A stretch of 51,784 bases of DNA from NCBI RefSeq assembly GCF_007713735.2, contig NZ_VMNW02000065.1:1-51784 (forward strand), written 5' to 3'. This document shows, piece by piece, positions 41,617-51,784 of the stretch. Under the pieces are notes generated by a model that did not search any database, was not told the origin of the DNA, and saw nothing but the letters and a program-made list of their open reading frames with translations. A program made the position numbers and the translations under genes. Positions within the stretch are counted from its first letter, which is position 1, and every line of letters begins with the position of its first letter. The stretch is from Amycolatopsis acidicola (GTDB taxonomy: Bacteria > Actinomycetota > Actinomycetes > Mycobacteriales > Pseudonocardiaceae).

Positions 41617-41991
41617 CTACAGGTAGGGCCGCGTGATCATCTCCAGCCCGTGCCCCGACGGGTCGGGGAAGTAAACCCCGCGCCCGCCGTGCTCGGTGTT
41701 GGTCTCCCCCGGGCGCGTCCGCCGCGGGTCGGCCCAGTGTTCGATGCCCTCGTCGCGCAGGCGCGCGTAGGCCCGGTCGAACAACTCGTCGTCGACGAGG
41801 AAGGCGTAGTGCTGCGGCTGGATTTCCGCCGGTGGCTCGGCGAACTGCAGCAGCACGCCGTCGGCGAGCCGGATGTTGGCGAACGGGCCCCAGGACGGCG
41901 CCTCCGCCGCCTCCAGCAGCTCGCGGTAGAACCGCGCGGACGCGTGCTTGTCCGTGCTGGCGATGATGGTGTGGTTGAAGGTGGCTGACAT
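41617..41991 (-). CDS. VOC-family protein (glyoxalase/dioxygenase fold)
   Basis: 124 aa, one vicinal-oxygen-chelate module. FNHTIIASTDKHASARFYRELL carries the first metal His, HYAFLVDDELFDRAYARL the second, and GVYFPDPSGHGLEMITRPY the third ligand and the terminal Glu. Substrate unknown; family members act on glyoxal adducts, catechols or antibiotics such as fosfomycin and bleomycin. The ATG at 41991 has GAGGAG 5 nt upstream. A GTG-free longer frame to 42060 lacks protein-like composition. Confidence 0.85.
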   Translation of the reverse strand: MSATFNHTIIASTDKHASARFYRELLEAAEAPSWGPFANIRLADGVLLQFAEPPAEIQPQHYAFLVDDELFDRAYARLRDEGIEHWADPRRTRPGETNTEHGGRGVYFPDPSGHGLEMITRPYL

Positions 41992-42072
41992 GACTGCTCC
42001 TCGGCGTGGTGGTGAACCTGGTTTCTCGGCGGTGTTCGCACACCGCCGGGGGAGGTCCACGCGGCCGGGGCG

Positions 42073-42600
42073 TCAGTCGTCCACCGGGTCGCCTTTCCGT
42101 GCGAGGCTCGGCGCCATCCCGGTGATCATGGCTTCCAGGTTAGGCGGTCCGCGGCGCGGGCCGCAACGGAATTGCCGGGATCGGAAGATCCGCGCGGTGG
42201 CCGTTGCCGTGGCGAGCTCCCTCCCCTCGTCGTCCACCAGTTCGCCCGCGAGGAAACCGGTCGAGCCGGTGCGATGCACGACGCGGCCGCGCCCGTGGAG
42301 CACGCCGGGCCCGGCCGGGCGCAGGTAGTTCACCTTCAGCTCCAGCGTCGGTGCCGACTCCCCCGGGCCCAGCGTGGCGACGAGCGCCGCGCCGAGCGTG
42401 TCGTCCAGCATGGCAGCGAGGAAGCCGCCCTGGACTTTTCCCCACGGGTTCAGGAATTCCGGGCCCGCGGTGAACCGCACCGCGATCGTGCCCGCTTCGG
42501 GCTCGACCGACTCCAGCTCCCAGCCGAGCGTGCGCGCCGCGGGCGGAGGTGGGACGCGGCCCGCGAGGAAATCCCAGAACGGGCCTGTTCTCTGCTGCAC
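42073..42600 (-). CDS. PaaI-like hot-dog thioesterase
   Basis: 175 aa. FLNPWGKVQGGFLAAMLDDTLGAALVATLGPG is the PaaI-type HGG-like loop (here QGG) with the catalytic Asp helix, and LELKVNYLRPAGPGVLHGRGRVVHR is the following sheet. It hydrolyses an acyl- or aryl-CoA; substrate unknown. The GTG at 42600 is favoured by TAAAGT 7 nt upstream. The frame continues upstream only antisense to the amidohydrolase gene. Same strand as the VOC gene with an 81-nt gap. Confidence 0.85.
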   Translation of the reverse strand: MQQRTGPFWDFLAGRVPPPPAARTLGWELESVEPEAGTIAVRFTAGPEFLNPWGKVQGGFLAAMLDDTLGAALVATLGPGESAPTLELKVNYLRPAGPGVLHGRGRVVHRTGSTGFLAGELVDDEGRELATATATARIFRSRQFRCGPRRGPPNLEAMITGMAPSLARKGDPVDD

Positions 42601-42607
42601 GGGCCGG

Positions 42608-42613
42608 ACTTTA
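42608..42613 (-). promoter_or_regulatory. -10 box of leaderless PaaI-like mRNA
   Basis: Minus-strand TAAAGT, 7 nt before the GTG at 42600. Confidence 0.5.
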
Positions 42614-42682
42614 ACCGCGCACCCCGACAATTCCGCGGCGCCGAGTTGCCGTGATGCGGCCGGGAGTGCCAGTTTGGCGGAC

Positions 42683-43751
42683 GTGATCACCAGAACCGCG
42701 CTGACCGGCGTCCGTGTCTTCGACGGCGAGCGCGTCACCGAAGCCCGCACGGTCGTCATCGACGGCGACGTACTCGGCACCGATGCCTCGGGAGCGCACG
42801 AGATCGACGCGTCCGGCGCGGTGCTGCTGCCCGGTCTCATCGACGCCCACGTCCACCTGCACGGCGCGGAAACGTTGCGCGCCTTGGCTTCCTGGGGTGT
42901 GACCACCGGGCTCGACATGGCGTGCTGGCCACCGGAGCGGGTCGCGCGCCGCGGTGCCCGGCGCGGCCGACTTCCGCACCCCGGGCGCGCCCGCGATCGG
43001 GCCGGGCGGGAACCACGCCCGGATGCCGGGGATGCCGCCCGAAGCGATTGTGACGACACCTGCCGAAGCGCGCGCTCACGTCGAGGCGCGCGTTGCCGAA
43101 GGCGTCGACTACATCAAGGGCGTAGCCGAAGCGCCGGGAGACGGCGGCCCGTCCGCCGAGACGCTGCAGGCCCTAGTCGCGGCCGCGCGCGAGCACAGGC
43201 TCAAGACGGTCGTGCACGCCGCGACCGTCGGCGCCTACATGCTGGCCGTGGATTCGGGCGCGGAGTTCGTGACGCACGTGCCGGTGAACGGGCCCATCCC
43301 GGACGAGACGATCGCGAAGATGCGCTCCGCGGGCCAGACCGCCATACCGACGCTCACGATGATGGAAGGCGTGCTGGCCCATCGTGGCGCGCCCGCCACC
43401 GTGGCGGTGGACAACGTCGCCGCGCTGCACCGCGCCGGGGTCGAGATCCTCGCCGGGACCGACGCCAACGCCCAGCCGGGCGCGCCGTTCCTCGTGCCAC
43501 ACGGGGAAAGCCTGCACCGGGAACTCGAACTACTCACCAAGGCCGGGCTCGGCGCCGTGGAGATCCTGCGCGCGGCGACCGTGCTGCCCGCCCGCGCGTT
43601 CGGCCTCACCGACCGGGGCGCGGTGGCACCCGGCCTGCGCGCCGATCTCGTCCTCGTCGACGGTGATCCTGCCGCCGATGTCACCGCCGCCCGCGCGATC
43701 CGGCAGGTCTGGTGCGCCGGACGGCCCGTCACGCCTGAAGGGGATTCATGA
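42683..43751 (+). pseudogene. Imidazolonepropionase-like amidohydrolase with a frameshift
   Basis: A metal-dependent amidohydrolase of the group that includes prolidases and imidazolonepropionase. The N-terminal part (ITRTALTGVRVFDGERVTEA... to DMACWPPERVA) with metal motif GLIDAHVHLHG is in one frame. The rest (AAVPGAADFRTPGAPAIG... to GRPVTPEGDS) with HAATVGAYMLAVD, THVP and ILAGTDANA is in another. The switch lies in 42941-42953. One extra base (or two missing) explains it. Otherwise the domain is complete, about 355 residues. CAGTTT 7 nt before the GTG at 42683 could be the promoter. The stop overlaps the next gene's ATG. Confidence 0.85.
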
Positions 43752-44329
43752 GCGAGACCACCGAAATCACGCAGCTCGTCCTGCGGGAGCGCCAAGGCAG
43801 GGACCGGGGCTGGTGGGACCAGATGCGCGCCTGCTTCGCCGAAGAGGCCACCGTCCGGCTCAGCTGGTTCCGCGGCAGCGGCCCGGATTTCGTGGCCGCC
43901 TCGGAGCGGATGTCCGCGCGCGGCGACACCGCCGTACACCGGCTTTCGCCGCCGGCGGTGCATCGGCGGGGCGAGCGGGCGCTGGTCGAACTGCCTTCGC
44001 TGATCGAGATGCGCACCTCGCTCGACGGCGTCGAGGTGGACCTCACTTCGGCGGCGCGGCTCAACTACCGCGTGGAGCGGCGCGGCGGGCGCTGGCTGGT
44101 GATGGCGCTCGACCCGGTGTACGAACGCGACACCCTCGCGCCCGTACATCCCGGTGTCACCCTCGACGTGGGCCCGGCGGACGTGGAGCAGTTCCGCGCG
44201 CCGTACCGGTTCCTTTCGTACGTGTTCTCGTGTCGAGGTTATCCGGTCGGCGACGACCTCTATGGAGACGACCGGCCGGGTGAAACCGCCCGCTTCTACG
44301 ATGAAGCCCGCGTCTGGCTCAACGGCTGA
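43748..44329 (+). CDS. SnoaL-like/NTF2-fold protein
   Basis: 193 aa with the cone-shaped NTF2/SnoaL fold expected from TEITQLVLRERQGRDRGWWDQMRACFAEEATVRLSWFRGSGPDFVAASERM, typical of the SnoaL_4 family, which includes dehydratases and isomerases. A second half (VDLTSAARLNYRVERRGGRWLVMALDPVYERDTLAPV) completes the sheet. The exact reaction is unknown. Its ATG overlaps the TGA of the amidohydrolase gene, so the two belong to one operon and may serve one catabolic or tailoring route. Confidence 0.8.
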   Translation: MSETTEITQLVLRERQGRDRGWWDQMRACFAEEATVRLSWFRGSGPDFVAASERMSARGDTAVHRLSPPAVHRRGERALVELPSLIEMRTSLDGVEVDLTSAARLNYRVERRGGRWLVMALDPVYERDTLAPVHPGVTLDVGPADVEQFRAPYRFLSYVFSCRGYPVGDDLYGDDRPGETARFYDEARVWLNG

Positions 44330-44391
44330 CCGATGAGTCGGCCCGGCCCGGGGAGTCTCTGTACTGTCAGCACGGCATCAGGAGGAACCCA

Positions 44392-45036
44392 GTGGGTCAG
44401 CTACTCAGAGTCCAGAACTTCACCGTCTCCCGTGACGGTTTCGGCGCCGGGGAGGACCAGAGCCTCGAGCGGCCGTTCGGCCACGCCGATCCCGGCGAGC
44501 TGTTCGTGTGGGCCGGGGCCACGGCGAGCTGGCCGATGCGCACCGAACCGGGCGGCAGCCGGGGGCTGGACGACTACATCACCCGCGACTACGACCGCAA
44601 CATCGGCGCGGAGATCATGGGGCGCAACAAGTTCAGCCCGCTCCGCGGCCCGTGGGCCGACGAGAGCTGGACCGGCTGGTGGGGCGACGAGCCGCCGTTC
44701 CGGACGCCGGTATTCGTGCTGACGCACCACCCGCGCCCGTCGTTCAGCCTCGGTGAGACGACGTTCCACTTCGTCGACGGCGACCCCGCGTCGGTGCTCG
44801 AGCGGGCGAAGGAAGCCGCGCGGGGCAAGGATGTCCGGCTCGGTGGCGGCGCCACGACGATCCGCGAGTTCCTCGACGCCGACCTCGTCGACACCCTGCA
44901 TGTGGCCGTGTCGCAGGTGGAGCTCGGGCACGGCGTGCGGTTGTGGAAGTCGCCCGACGAACTGCGTGACCGGTTCGAGGTCGACGTGGTGCCCAGCCGC
45001 AGTGGCGTCACGCACCACTTCTTCTGGCGGAAGTGA
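44392..45036 (+). CDS. RibD/DHFR-fold reductase
   Basis: 214 aa with the dihydrofolate-reductase-like fold of the RibD C-terminal family. Seen are RVQNFTVSRDGFGAG at the start, EIMGRNKFSPLRGPW (cofactor loop), PVFVLTHHPRP, DVRLGGGATTIREFLDADLVDTLHVAVSQVELGHGVRLW (GGG motif binding NADPH) and THHFFWRK. These are NADPH-dependent reductases with variable substrates. The GTG start follows AGGAGG with 6 nt. Not in a riboflavin context. A hairpin terminator follows. Confidence 0.88.
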   Translation: MGQLLRVQNFTVSRDGFGAGEDQSLERPFGHADPGELFVWAGATASWPMRTEPGGSRGLDDYITRDYDRNIGAEIMGRNKFSPLRGPWADESWTGWWGDEPPFRTPVFVLTHHPRPSFSLGETTFHFVDGDPASVLERAKEAARGKDVRLGGGATTIREFLDADLVDTLHVAVSQVELGHGVRLWKSPDELRDRFEVDVVPSRSGVTHHFFWRK

Positions 45037-45084
45037 CCGGGCGGGGCCGGTAGCTCCCCCTTGCTCTGAGCGGAGGTGCCCGGG

Positions 45085-45112
45085 CGGCGCGCGAGGACTC
45101 GAGCGCGCGCCG
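45085..45112. terminator. Hairpin between convergent genes
   Basis: Perfect 9-bp stem CGGCGCGCG (45085-45093) / CGCGCGCCG (45104-45112) with a 10-nt loop, midway between the reductase stop and the NlpC/P60 gene stop. No T tract. Confidence 0.6.
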
Positions 45113-45129
45113 TCTGGGCCGGGTTCCGG

Positions 45130-46464
45130 CTAGCCGACGAGGCGGGTGGCGTACGGGAGGATGTCGCCGTAGCGGACCGCGGTCACCCGTACCACCATCC
45201 CGGATTCGGGTGCCTCGATCATCATCCCGTTGCCCAGGTACATGGTCACGTGGTGGATGCCGCTGCGCCCGTAGAACAGCAGGTCTCCGCGCCGCATCTG
45301 GGAAAGCGGCACCTGCCGCCCCGAGGTGTACTGGTAGCCGCTGTAGTGCGGGAGCGACACCGCGCCGCCGTAGGCGTAGACCATCAGGCCGGAACAGTCG
45401 AAGCCGATCTTGCGGTAGTCGCCGTAGGAGTCGGCCACCCCGCCGTCCCGGATGCCGCGCGTGGGCCCGCTGGCGTTGCCGCCGCCCCACGCGTACGGCA
45501 TGCCCAGCTGCGACATCGCCCTGGCGATCGCCCGTTCGACGATCGACCCGGTCGCGCCGGTGGCCGGCTTGACGGAACCGCCGCCACCACCGTTGCTGCC
45601 GCCGGTGTTCTTGCTCGCGGCGAGCGCGGCCTGCTGGGCGCGCGCCTCGTCCTCACGCTGCTTCTGCGCGAGCCAGTCCTGGTAGCGCTGCCGCTGCCCC
45701 TGCAGACCCGAAACCTGTTGCTGCGCCTGGTAAAGCGCCTGCTCGACGCTGTCCCTGCTCGACTGCAGCTCGGCCGTGCGCGCGGCCTGGCCCTGCTGGG
45801 CCTGTTCCGCGGCTTCCTGCGCCGAATCGGCGTTGCGCTTCGCCTGCTCGGCCGCCGCCTGCTTCTGCTGCGCGACCTCCAGCGCCGCCCTGGCCGCCGC
45901 GTCCTTGTTGGACTTCTCGGTCTGCGCCTGCTGCATCATCTGAAGCGCGTTGAGCTGGCTGCCGCTGACCGAGGACAGCAGCTGCGCGCGGGCGAGCATG
46001 TCCTTCGGGCTGGTCGACCCCATGTACGCCGAGATGGAGCCCATCGTGCTGCCCTGCTGGAAGCTGCCCGCGATGAACGCGTCGAGCTGCTGGCGGGCGG
46101 CCTCGATCTGGCCCGCGGCGGCGTCGGACTCGCGGCGCGCGGCGTCCGCGTCAGCCTGGGCCTGGCTGGCGGCGTCCTCCGCGGTCTGCTGGTCGACCAG
46201 GGCCTTGTTGGCCTGTTCCATCTTCAGTTCGACGTCGGCCTGCAGGTCCGACAGCCGGGACTCGGCCTCGGCGAGCTGGTTGGTCAGCTGCCCGACCTGG
46301 CCCGCCTTCGCGTTGGCCTCGGCCTGGCTGGAGCTGATCTCGTTGTCACTGGGGTTGGGCGGCGGGGGCGGGACGGCGCTCGCGGTGCCGGCCGTACCGA
46401 AGACGCCCGCGAGGGCCAAAGCGACGACGGCCACCCACCTCGACGCCCGGTTTCGCCTGGTCAC
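45130..46464 (-). CDS. Secreted coiled-coil NlpC/P60 peptidoglycan hydrolase (RipA-like)
   Basis: Cell-wall D,L-endopeptidase. A signal peptide (about 1-29, ending TASA) and short proline-rich stretch precede a long coiled coil (about 40-290, Ala/Gln/Glu-rich), as in RipA and PcsB-like enzymes. There the helices hold the enzyme inactive until engaged by a divisome partner. A Gly-rich linker leads to the NlpC/P60 domain (about 310-444) with catalytic Cys357 in GFDCSGLM and His405 in HHVTMYLG. The GTG start follows GGCGGAG. Divergent from a membrane-protein operon, with an operator-like palindrome between. The position beside moxR and acn matches ripA in mycobacteria. Confidence 0.93.
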   Translation of the reverse strand: MTRRNRASRWVAVVALALAGVFGTAGTASAVPPPPPNPSDNEISSSQAEANAKAGQVGQLTNQLAEAESRLSDLQADVELKMEQANKALVDQQTAEDAASQAQADADAARRESDAAAGQIEAARQQLDAFIAGSFQQGSTMGSISAYMGSTSPKDMLARAQLLSSVSGSQLNALQMMQQAQTEKSNKDAAARAALEVAQQKQAAAEQAKRNADSAQEAAEQAQQGQAARTAELQSSRDSVEQALYQAQQQVSGLQGQRQRYQDWLAQKQREDEARAQQAALAASKNTGGSNGGGGGSVKPATGATGSIVERAIARAMSQLGMPYAWGGGNASGPTRGIRDGGVADSYGDYRKIGFDCSGLMVYAYGGAVSLPHYSGYQYTSGRQVPLSQMRRGDLLFYGRSGIHHVTMYLGNGMMIEAPESGMVVRVTAVRYGDILPYATRLVG

Positions 46465-46508
46465 AGCTCCGCCTTCCCCTCAGACACGGGTGCCGCCCGA
46501 GACACTCC

Positions 46509-46540
46509 TGTCACAGGTGTACCAGATACACCACGTGACA
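46509..46540. promoter_or_regulatory. Nested inverted repeat in the NlpC/P60 divergent gap
   Basis: Outer arms TGTCAC / GTGACA and inner arms GGTGTA / TACACC surround CCAGA. Both arm pairs are exact. It sits between two divergent wall or envelope transcription units, so it is a candidate regulator site. Confidence 0.6.
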
Positions 46541-46636
46541 CTTGCATCACCAGAGCAACAATTCCCCGTTCGGGGGACCCTTTTCACCGTTTCCGGCGTC
46601 ACACCCCTGAGATCCCGAGCCCGAGGAGCCCCCGCC

Positions 46637-47104
46637 ATGCGCGCCGCCCGGCTGATCACCCTGCTCGCGACGACGACCGGACTGGCCGTCCTGCTCGCGG
46701 GCACGTTCCTGCCCTGGTTCCACTCCGGGAACGTGCAGCGGCACAGCTACCAGGCCGCGGGCCTCGCCGGCCGGCTTTCGCTGCTGCACAACGGGTTCGC
46801 CGCCGCGATGCTGCGCGGCTGGATCGCGGTCCCGCTGCTGGCGGCGCTCTGCGCGGGGCTGCTCGTGCTGGGTTTCCGCAGGACGGGTGCAACGTTGACC
46901 ACGCTGTTCGCGATATCCGTGGGAACCATCGCGCTGCTCGCGCTCGTCCAAAGCGGCGGTGGGCTGGTCGGGATCACCGCGACCGGCCCCGCCACGACGC
47001 TGGCCGGAGCGGTCGTCGCGCTGGCCGGAGCACTCGGCGGACTGGTGGCCGGCCCGAGGCGCACCCGCAAGCCGGTGTATTCGAGAAGAGGGGGACGACC
47101 GTGA
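46637..47104 (+). CDS. Small four-helix membrane protein
   Basis: Function unknown. 155 aa with about four hydrophobic segments (LITLLATTTGLAVLLAG, AVPLLAALCAGLLVLGF, LFAISVGTIALLALV, TTLAGAVVALAGALGGLVAG) and a basic cytoplasmic tail ending RKPVYSRRGGRP. GAGGAG lies 8 nt before the ATG. It overlaps the next gene (GTGA), so the two are coupled and may form a complex. Divergent from the NlpC/P60 hydrolase; in mycobacteria a small membrane protein (Rv1476) lies beside the rip genes, which may correspond. Confidence 0.8.
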   Translation: MRAARLITLLATTTGLAVLLAGTFLPWFHSGNVQRHSYQAAGLAGRLSLLHNGFAAAMLRGWIAVPLLAALCAGLLVLGFRRTGATLTTLFAISVGTIALLALVQSGGGLVGITATGPATTLAGAVVALAGALGGLVAGPRRTRKPVYSRRGGRP

Positions 47105-48612
47105 GCACTCCAGGCCCGCACGACCCGTGGTCCGACCGGCCCGAGGGCTGGCAGCAGGGACAGCAGCCAGGGCAGCAGCCCGCGGACCAGTGGCAGCGAC
47201 CCCCGCAGCCCGGGGACGCATGGCAGCAACCCCAGCAGCCCACCGGTCAATGGCAGCAACCGCAGCAGCCCACCGGCCAATGGGCACAGCAGCAGTGGCA
47301 GCAGCAGCCGACGCCGCAGCAGTGGCAGCAGCCCACCGGGCAGTGGCCGCAGACCCAGCCCTACCACCCGCAGCCCGGGTACCCGCCGCGGCAGCCCCGG
47401 CGTCCGCGCCGGCGTGGGCTGATCATCGGTCTCGTCGCGGCGCTCGTCGTCGCGGTCGGCGGCGGCGCCACGTGGATCGCCCTGTCGCAGAGCAGCGGCG
47501 GTTCCGACACCCCCACCGAAGCGGCGCTCACGCTGGCCAGTTCGCTGGGCAACGCCGACGTGGTCGGGGTGCTGGGCAGCCTGGCCCCGGCCGAAGCGTC
47601 GATGTTCACCGATCCCGTGCAGGCGGTGACCGACGAGCTGAAGCGCCTCCAGGTGCTCGACGCCTCCGCGGACCCGAACAAGCTCAGCGGCCTGAAGATC
47701 AGCACCGCCAACCTGACGTTCGACGAGGCCGGCGCCGAGCAGGTCAACGACCACGTGACCATCACCAAGCTCACCGGCGGCACGATCACCGTCACCGGTG
47801 ACCCGACCCAGCTCCCCCTGGCCAAGGGGTTCCTCGACGCCGTGCCGGGCGGGCTCGACAGCTCCGGCCCGGAGACCGAGACCATCGACATCGGCCAGGA
47901 AGTCCGCCAGAGCGGCGAGCCGATCCGCATCGCGACCGTGCAGGTCGACGGCGAGTGGTACCCGAGCCTGCTGTACACGATCGCCGACTACGCGCTGCAG
48001 GAGTCCGGCCAGAAGTGGCCGTCCACCTCGATCCCCGCGAACGGCGCCGGCTCGGTGAACGACGCGGTGAAGGAGACCGTGCAGGCGGTGCTCGACGCCG
48101 ACGTACGGCGGGTGATCGAACTGCTGCCACCGGACGAGATGGCGGTGCTGCACGACGCGGGCCCCGCGATCGTCGACGCGCTGGGCTCCGACGCCGAGCC
48201 CAGTGGTGCCAAGGTGGTCGACCTGCAGACCGAAAGCTCCACTGTGGACGGTGGCACGCGGGCCACGCTCACCTCGCTCGTGGTGCAGGGCCCCGACGGC
48301 GAGACCTACTCGTTCAAGAAGAACGGCTCCTGCTACGAGGCCACCGTCGAGGGCGAGTCCCGGTCGCTGTGCGCGCAGGATCTCGCCGAGCAGCTGGCGG
48401 ACGAGGCCGGGTCGTCGCTGCCCGGCTCCGTCGAGCAGGTGCTGGAGCACCTGTCCGCCGGGGTGCTGGCCCAGGGCGTCGGCGTGATCGTCACCGAATC
48501 CGGCGGGAAGTACTACGTGAGCCCGCTGCGCACGCTCGTCGAGCAGGGCGTCACGGTGCTGCGCGCGCTGCAGCCGGGTGACATCACCGCGCTCCTGCGC
48601 GCCGCCAGGTAG
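47101..48612 (+). CDS. Gln/Trp/Pro-rich single-pass membrane protein with large exported domain
   Basis: Function unknown. 503 aa. The first 100 residues are cytoplasmic and consist of imperfect QQPTGQW and QWQQPQ repeats. Then come RRPRRRG and one helix (about 105-125). About 375 exported residues follow with two Cys residues (SCYEAT and SLCAQD) and alternating small alpha/beta segments that may be two related halves (VGVLGSLAPAEASMFTDPVQAV versus VIELLPPDEMAVLHDAGPAIV). It has the same design as the pair at 2428 and 3137. Start GTG overlaps the preceding stop. It may work with the neighbouring wall hydrolase, but this is only positional. Confidence 0.8.
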   Translation: MSTPGPHDPWSDRPEGWQQGQQPGQQPADQWQRPPQPGDAWQQPQQPTGQWQQPQQPTGQWAQQQWQQQPTPQQWQQPTGQWPQTQPYHPQPGYPPRQPRRPRRRGLIIGLVAALVVAVGGGATWIALSQSSGGSDTPTEAALTLASSLGNADVVGVLGSLAPAEASMFTDPVQAVTDELKRLQVLDASADPNKLSGLKISTANLTFDEAGAEQVNDHVTITKLTGGTITVTGDPTQLPLAKGFLDAVPGGLDSSGPETETIDIGQEVRQSGEPIRIATVQVDGEWYPSLLYTIADYALQESGQKWPSTSIPANGAGSVNDAVKETVQAVLDADVRRVIELLPPDEMAVLHDAGPAIVDALGSDAEPSGAKVVDLQTESSTVDGGTRATLTSLVVQGPDGETYSFKKNGSCYEATVEGESRSLCAQDLAEQLADEAGSSLPGSVEQVLEHLSAGVLAQGVGVIVTESGGKYYVSPLRTLVEQGVTVLRALQPGDITALLRAAR

Positions 48613-48639
48613 GTCACACCGCTCCCAGGGCGTGTCGTG

Positions 48640-48669
48640 CTTGCCCTCAAAAAAGGACAAGCGTACTGT
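48640..48669 (+). promoter_or_regulatory. acnA: acnA promoter with overlapping inverted repeat
   Basis: TTGCCC (48641-48646), a 17-nt spacer and TACTGT (48664-48669) form a good vegetative promoter, giving a leader of about 135 nt. CTTGCCCT (48640-48647) and AGGACAAG (48654-48661) form an inverted repeat (7 of 8 paired) across the -35 and spacer, where a repressor could act. Confidence 0.6.
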
Positions 48670-48812
48670 TTGGGCTGGAGGGAGCCTGCGCCGTCCCCGC
48701 GTCTGCGGACCGCACGCGTGTGCGCCAGACTCGCCTTACACACCCGAAACTGACGACCGGGACACCGCGGCGAGCACACCGCGCGGCGGCGTCCACGCCC
48801 TGGAGATTTGAC

Positions 48813-51623
<2,811 letters not shown>

Positions 51624-51637
51624 GGCGTTCCGGACCG

Positions 51638-51680
51638 AAAGCGCCGCGGGCTCCCGCACGGGGGCCCGCGGCGCTTTTCG
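51638..51680 (+). terminator. Rho-independent terminator of acnA
   Basis: Perfect 14-bp stem AAAGCGCCGCGGGC (51638-51651) / GCCCGCGGCGCTTT (51664-51677) with a 12-nt loop, followed by TTCG. It starts 14 nt past the stop codon. Confidence 0.85.
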
Positions 51681-51784
51681 CGTGTTGGCCGCTGGCGTCG
51701 GCGAGTTGGCCGCTCCCGTTGGCGAGTTTGCCCCTCCCGTCGGCGTGTTGGCCACTCGCGCTGGCGAGTTCGCCGCTCCCGCAC
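51680..51784. repeat. Second array of the 21-bp repeat
   Basis: After the acnA terminator come five units of 20-21 bp in the GGCGAGTTKGCCSCTC family, starting at 51680, 51700, 51721, 51742 and 51763. Phase is exact. The last five bases of each unit differ (CCGTT, CCGTC, GCGCT, CCGC). The array runs off the window edge. Confidence 0.88.

Noticed and set aside
46465..46636. ydaO (cyclic di-AMP) riboswitch before the NlpC/P60 gene
   Set aside because: Such riboswitches often precede rpf and NlpC genes in actinobacteria, but this 172-bp gap is dominated by a palindrome and lacks the conserved motifs I know.

Overview
This is an ordinary chromosomal stretch of a high-GC actinomycete, most likely Amycolatopsis or a close relative in the Pseudonocardiaceae. 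The evidence is high GC (about 70% by eye), many GTG/TTG starts, leaderless-type promoters, the Pup-proteasome ATPase ARC, the mycothiol ligase MshC, an InhA-type enoyl reductase and a C-terminal-cysteine ferrochelatase. The gene order repeats blocks I recall from Mycobacterium tuberculosis: mpa/arc - trmI - recB-like - hisG - hisE - metH - PAC2 - mshC (Rv2115c to Rv2130c), a magnesium-chelatase-like AAA/VWA pair (Rv0958-Rv0959), and fabG1-inhA-hemH with moxR-DUF58-VWA, an NlpC/P60 hydrolase and aconitase (Rv1475c to Rv1485). These comparisons are from memory.

Layout. 1-12.5 kb: ARC, two paralogous Pro/Gly/Gln-rich single-pass membrane proteins, TrmI, an M50 intramembrane protease, a RecB-type nuclease, a thioesterase, an orphan ParA, a truncated regulator, hisG/hisE, a methyltransferase and a HAD phosphatase. 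12.5-22.8 kb: metH divergent from a PAC2 gene, a frameshifted MFS gene, a metallophosphoesterase, an MFS efflux gene with its ArsR-type regulator under a 42-bp palindrome, a broken FUSC gene and mshC. 22.9-31.5 kb: GH25 muramidase, TetR and cytochrome P450, MarR and a Cys-nucleophile hydrolase, the AAA/VWA pair and an unknown gene. 31.5-32 kb: a 21-bp tandem repeat array. 32-41 kb: hemH, inhA, fabG, a thioesterase, a PhoD gene with an in-frame stop, trmL, a DUF4287/DUF5655 gene and the VWA-DUF58-MoxR operon. 41-51.8 kb: mobA, VOC, PaaI, a frameshifted amidohydrolase, SnoaL-like and RibD-like genes, a RipA-like NlpC/P60 hydrolase facing a two-gene membrane operon, and acnA with a terminator followed by a second 21-bp repeat array.

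Most genes are housekeeping or cell-envelope functions. The least explained material is intergenic: three families of short repeats (a 177-bp hairpin behind metH and arc, 90-bp palindromes whose arms co-vary, and the 21-bp arrays), several strong operator-like palindromes, and a recurring TAnnnT box 6-8 nt before start codons that implies leaderless mRNAs for about fourteen genes. Four genes carry single-base-type lesions, which could be real decay or sequence errors. I saw no phage, complete insertion sequence, CRISPR array, tRNA or rRNA, and I did not find a clearly new multi-gene system.
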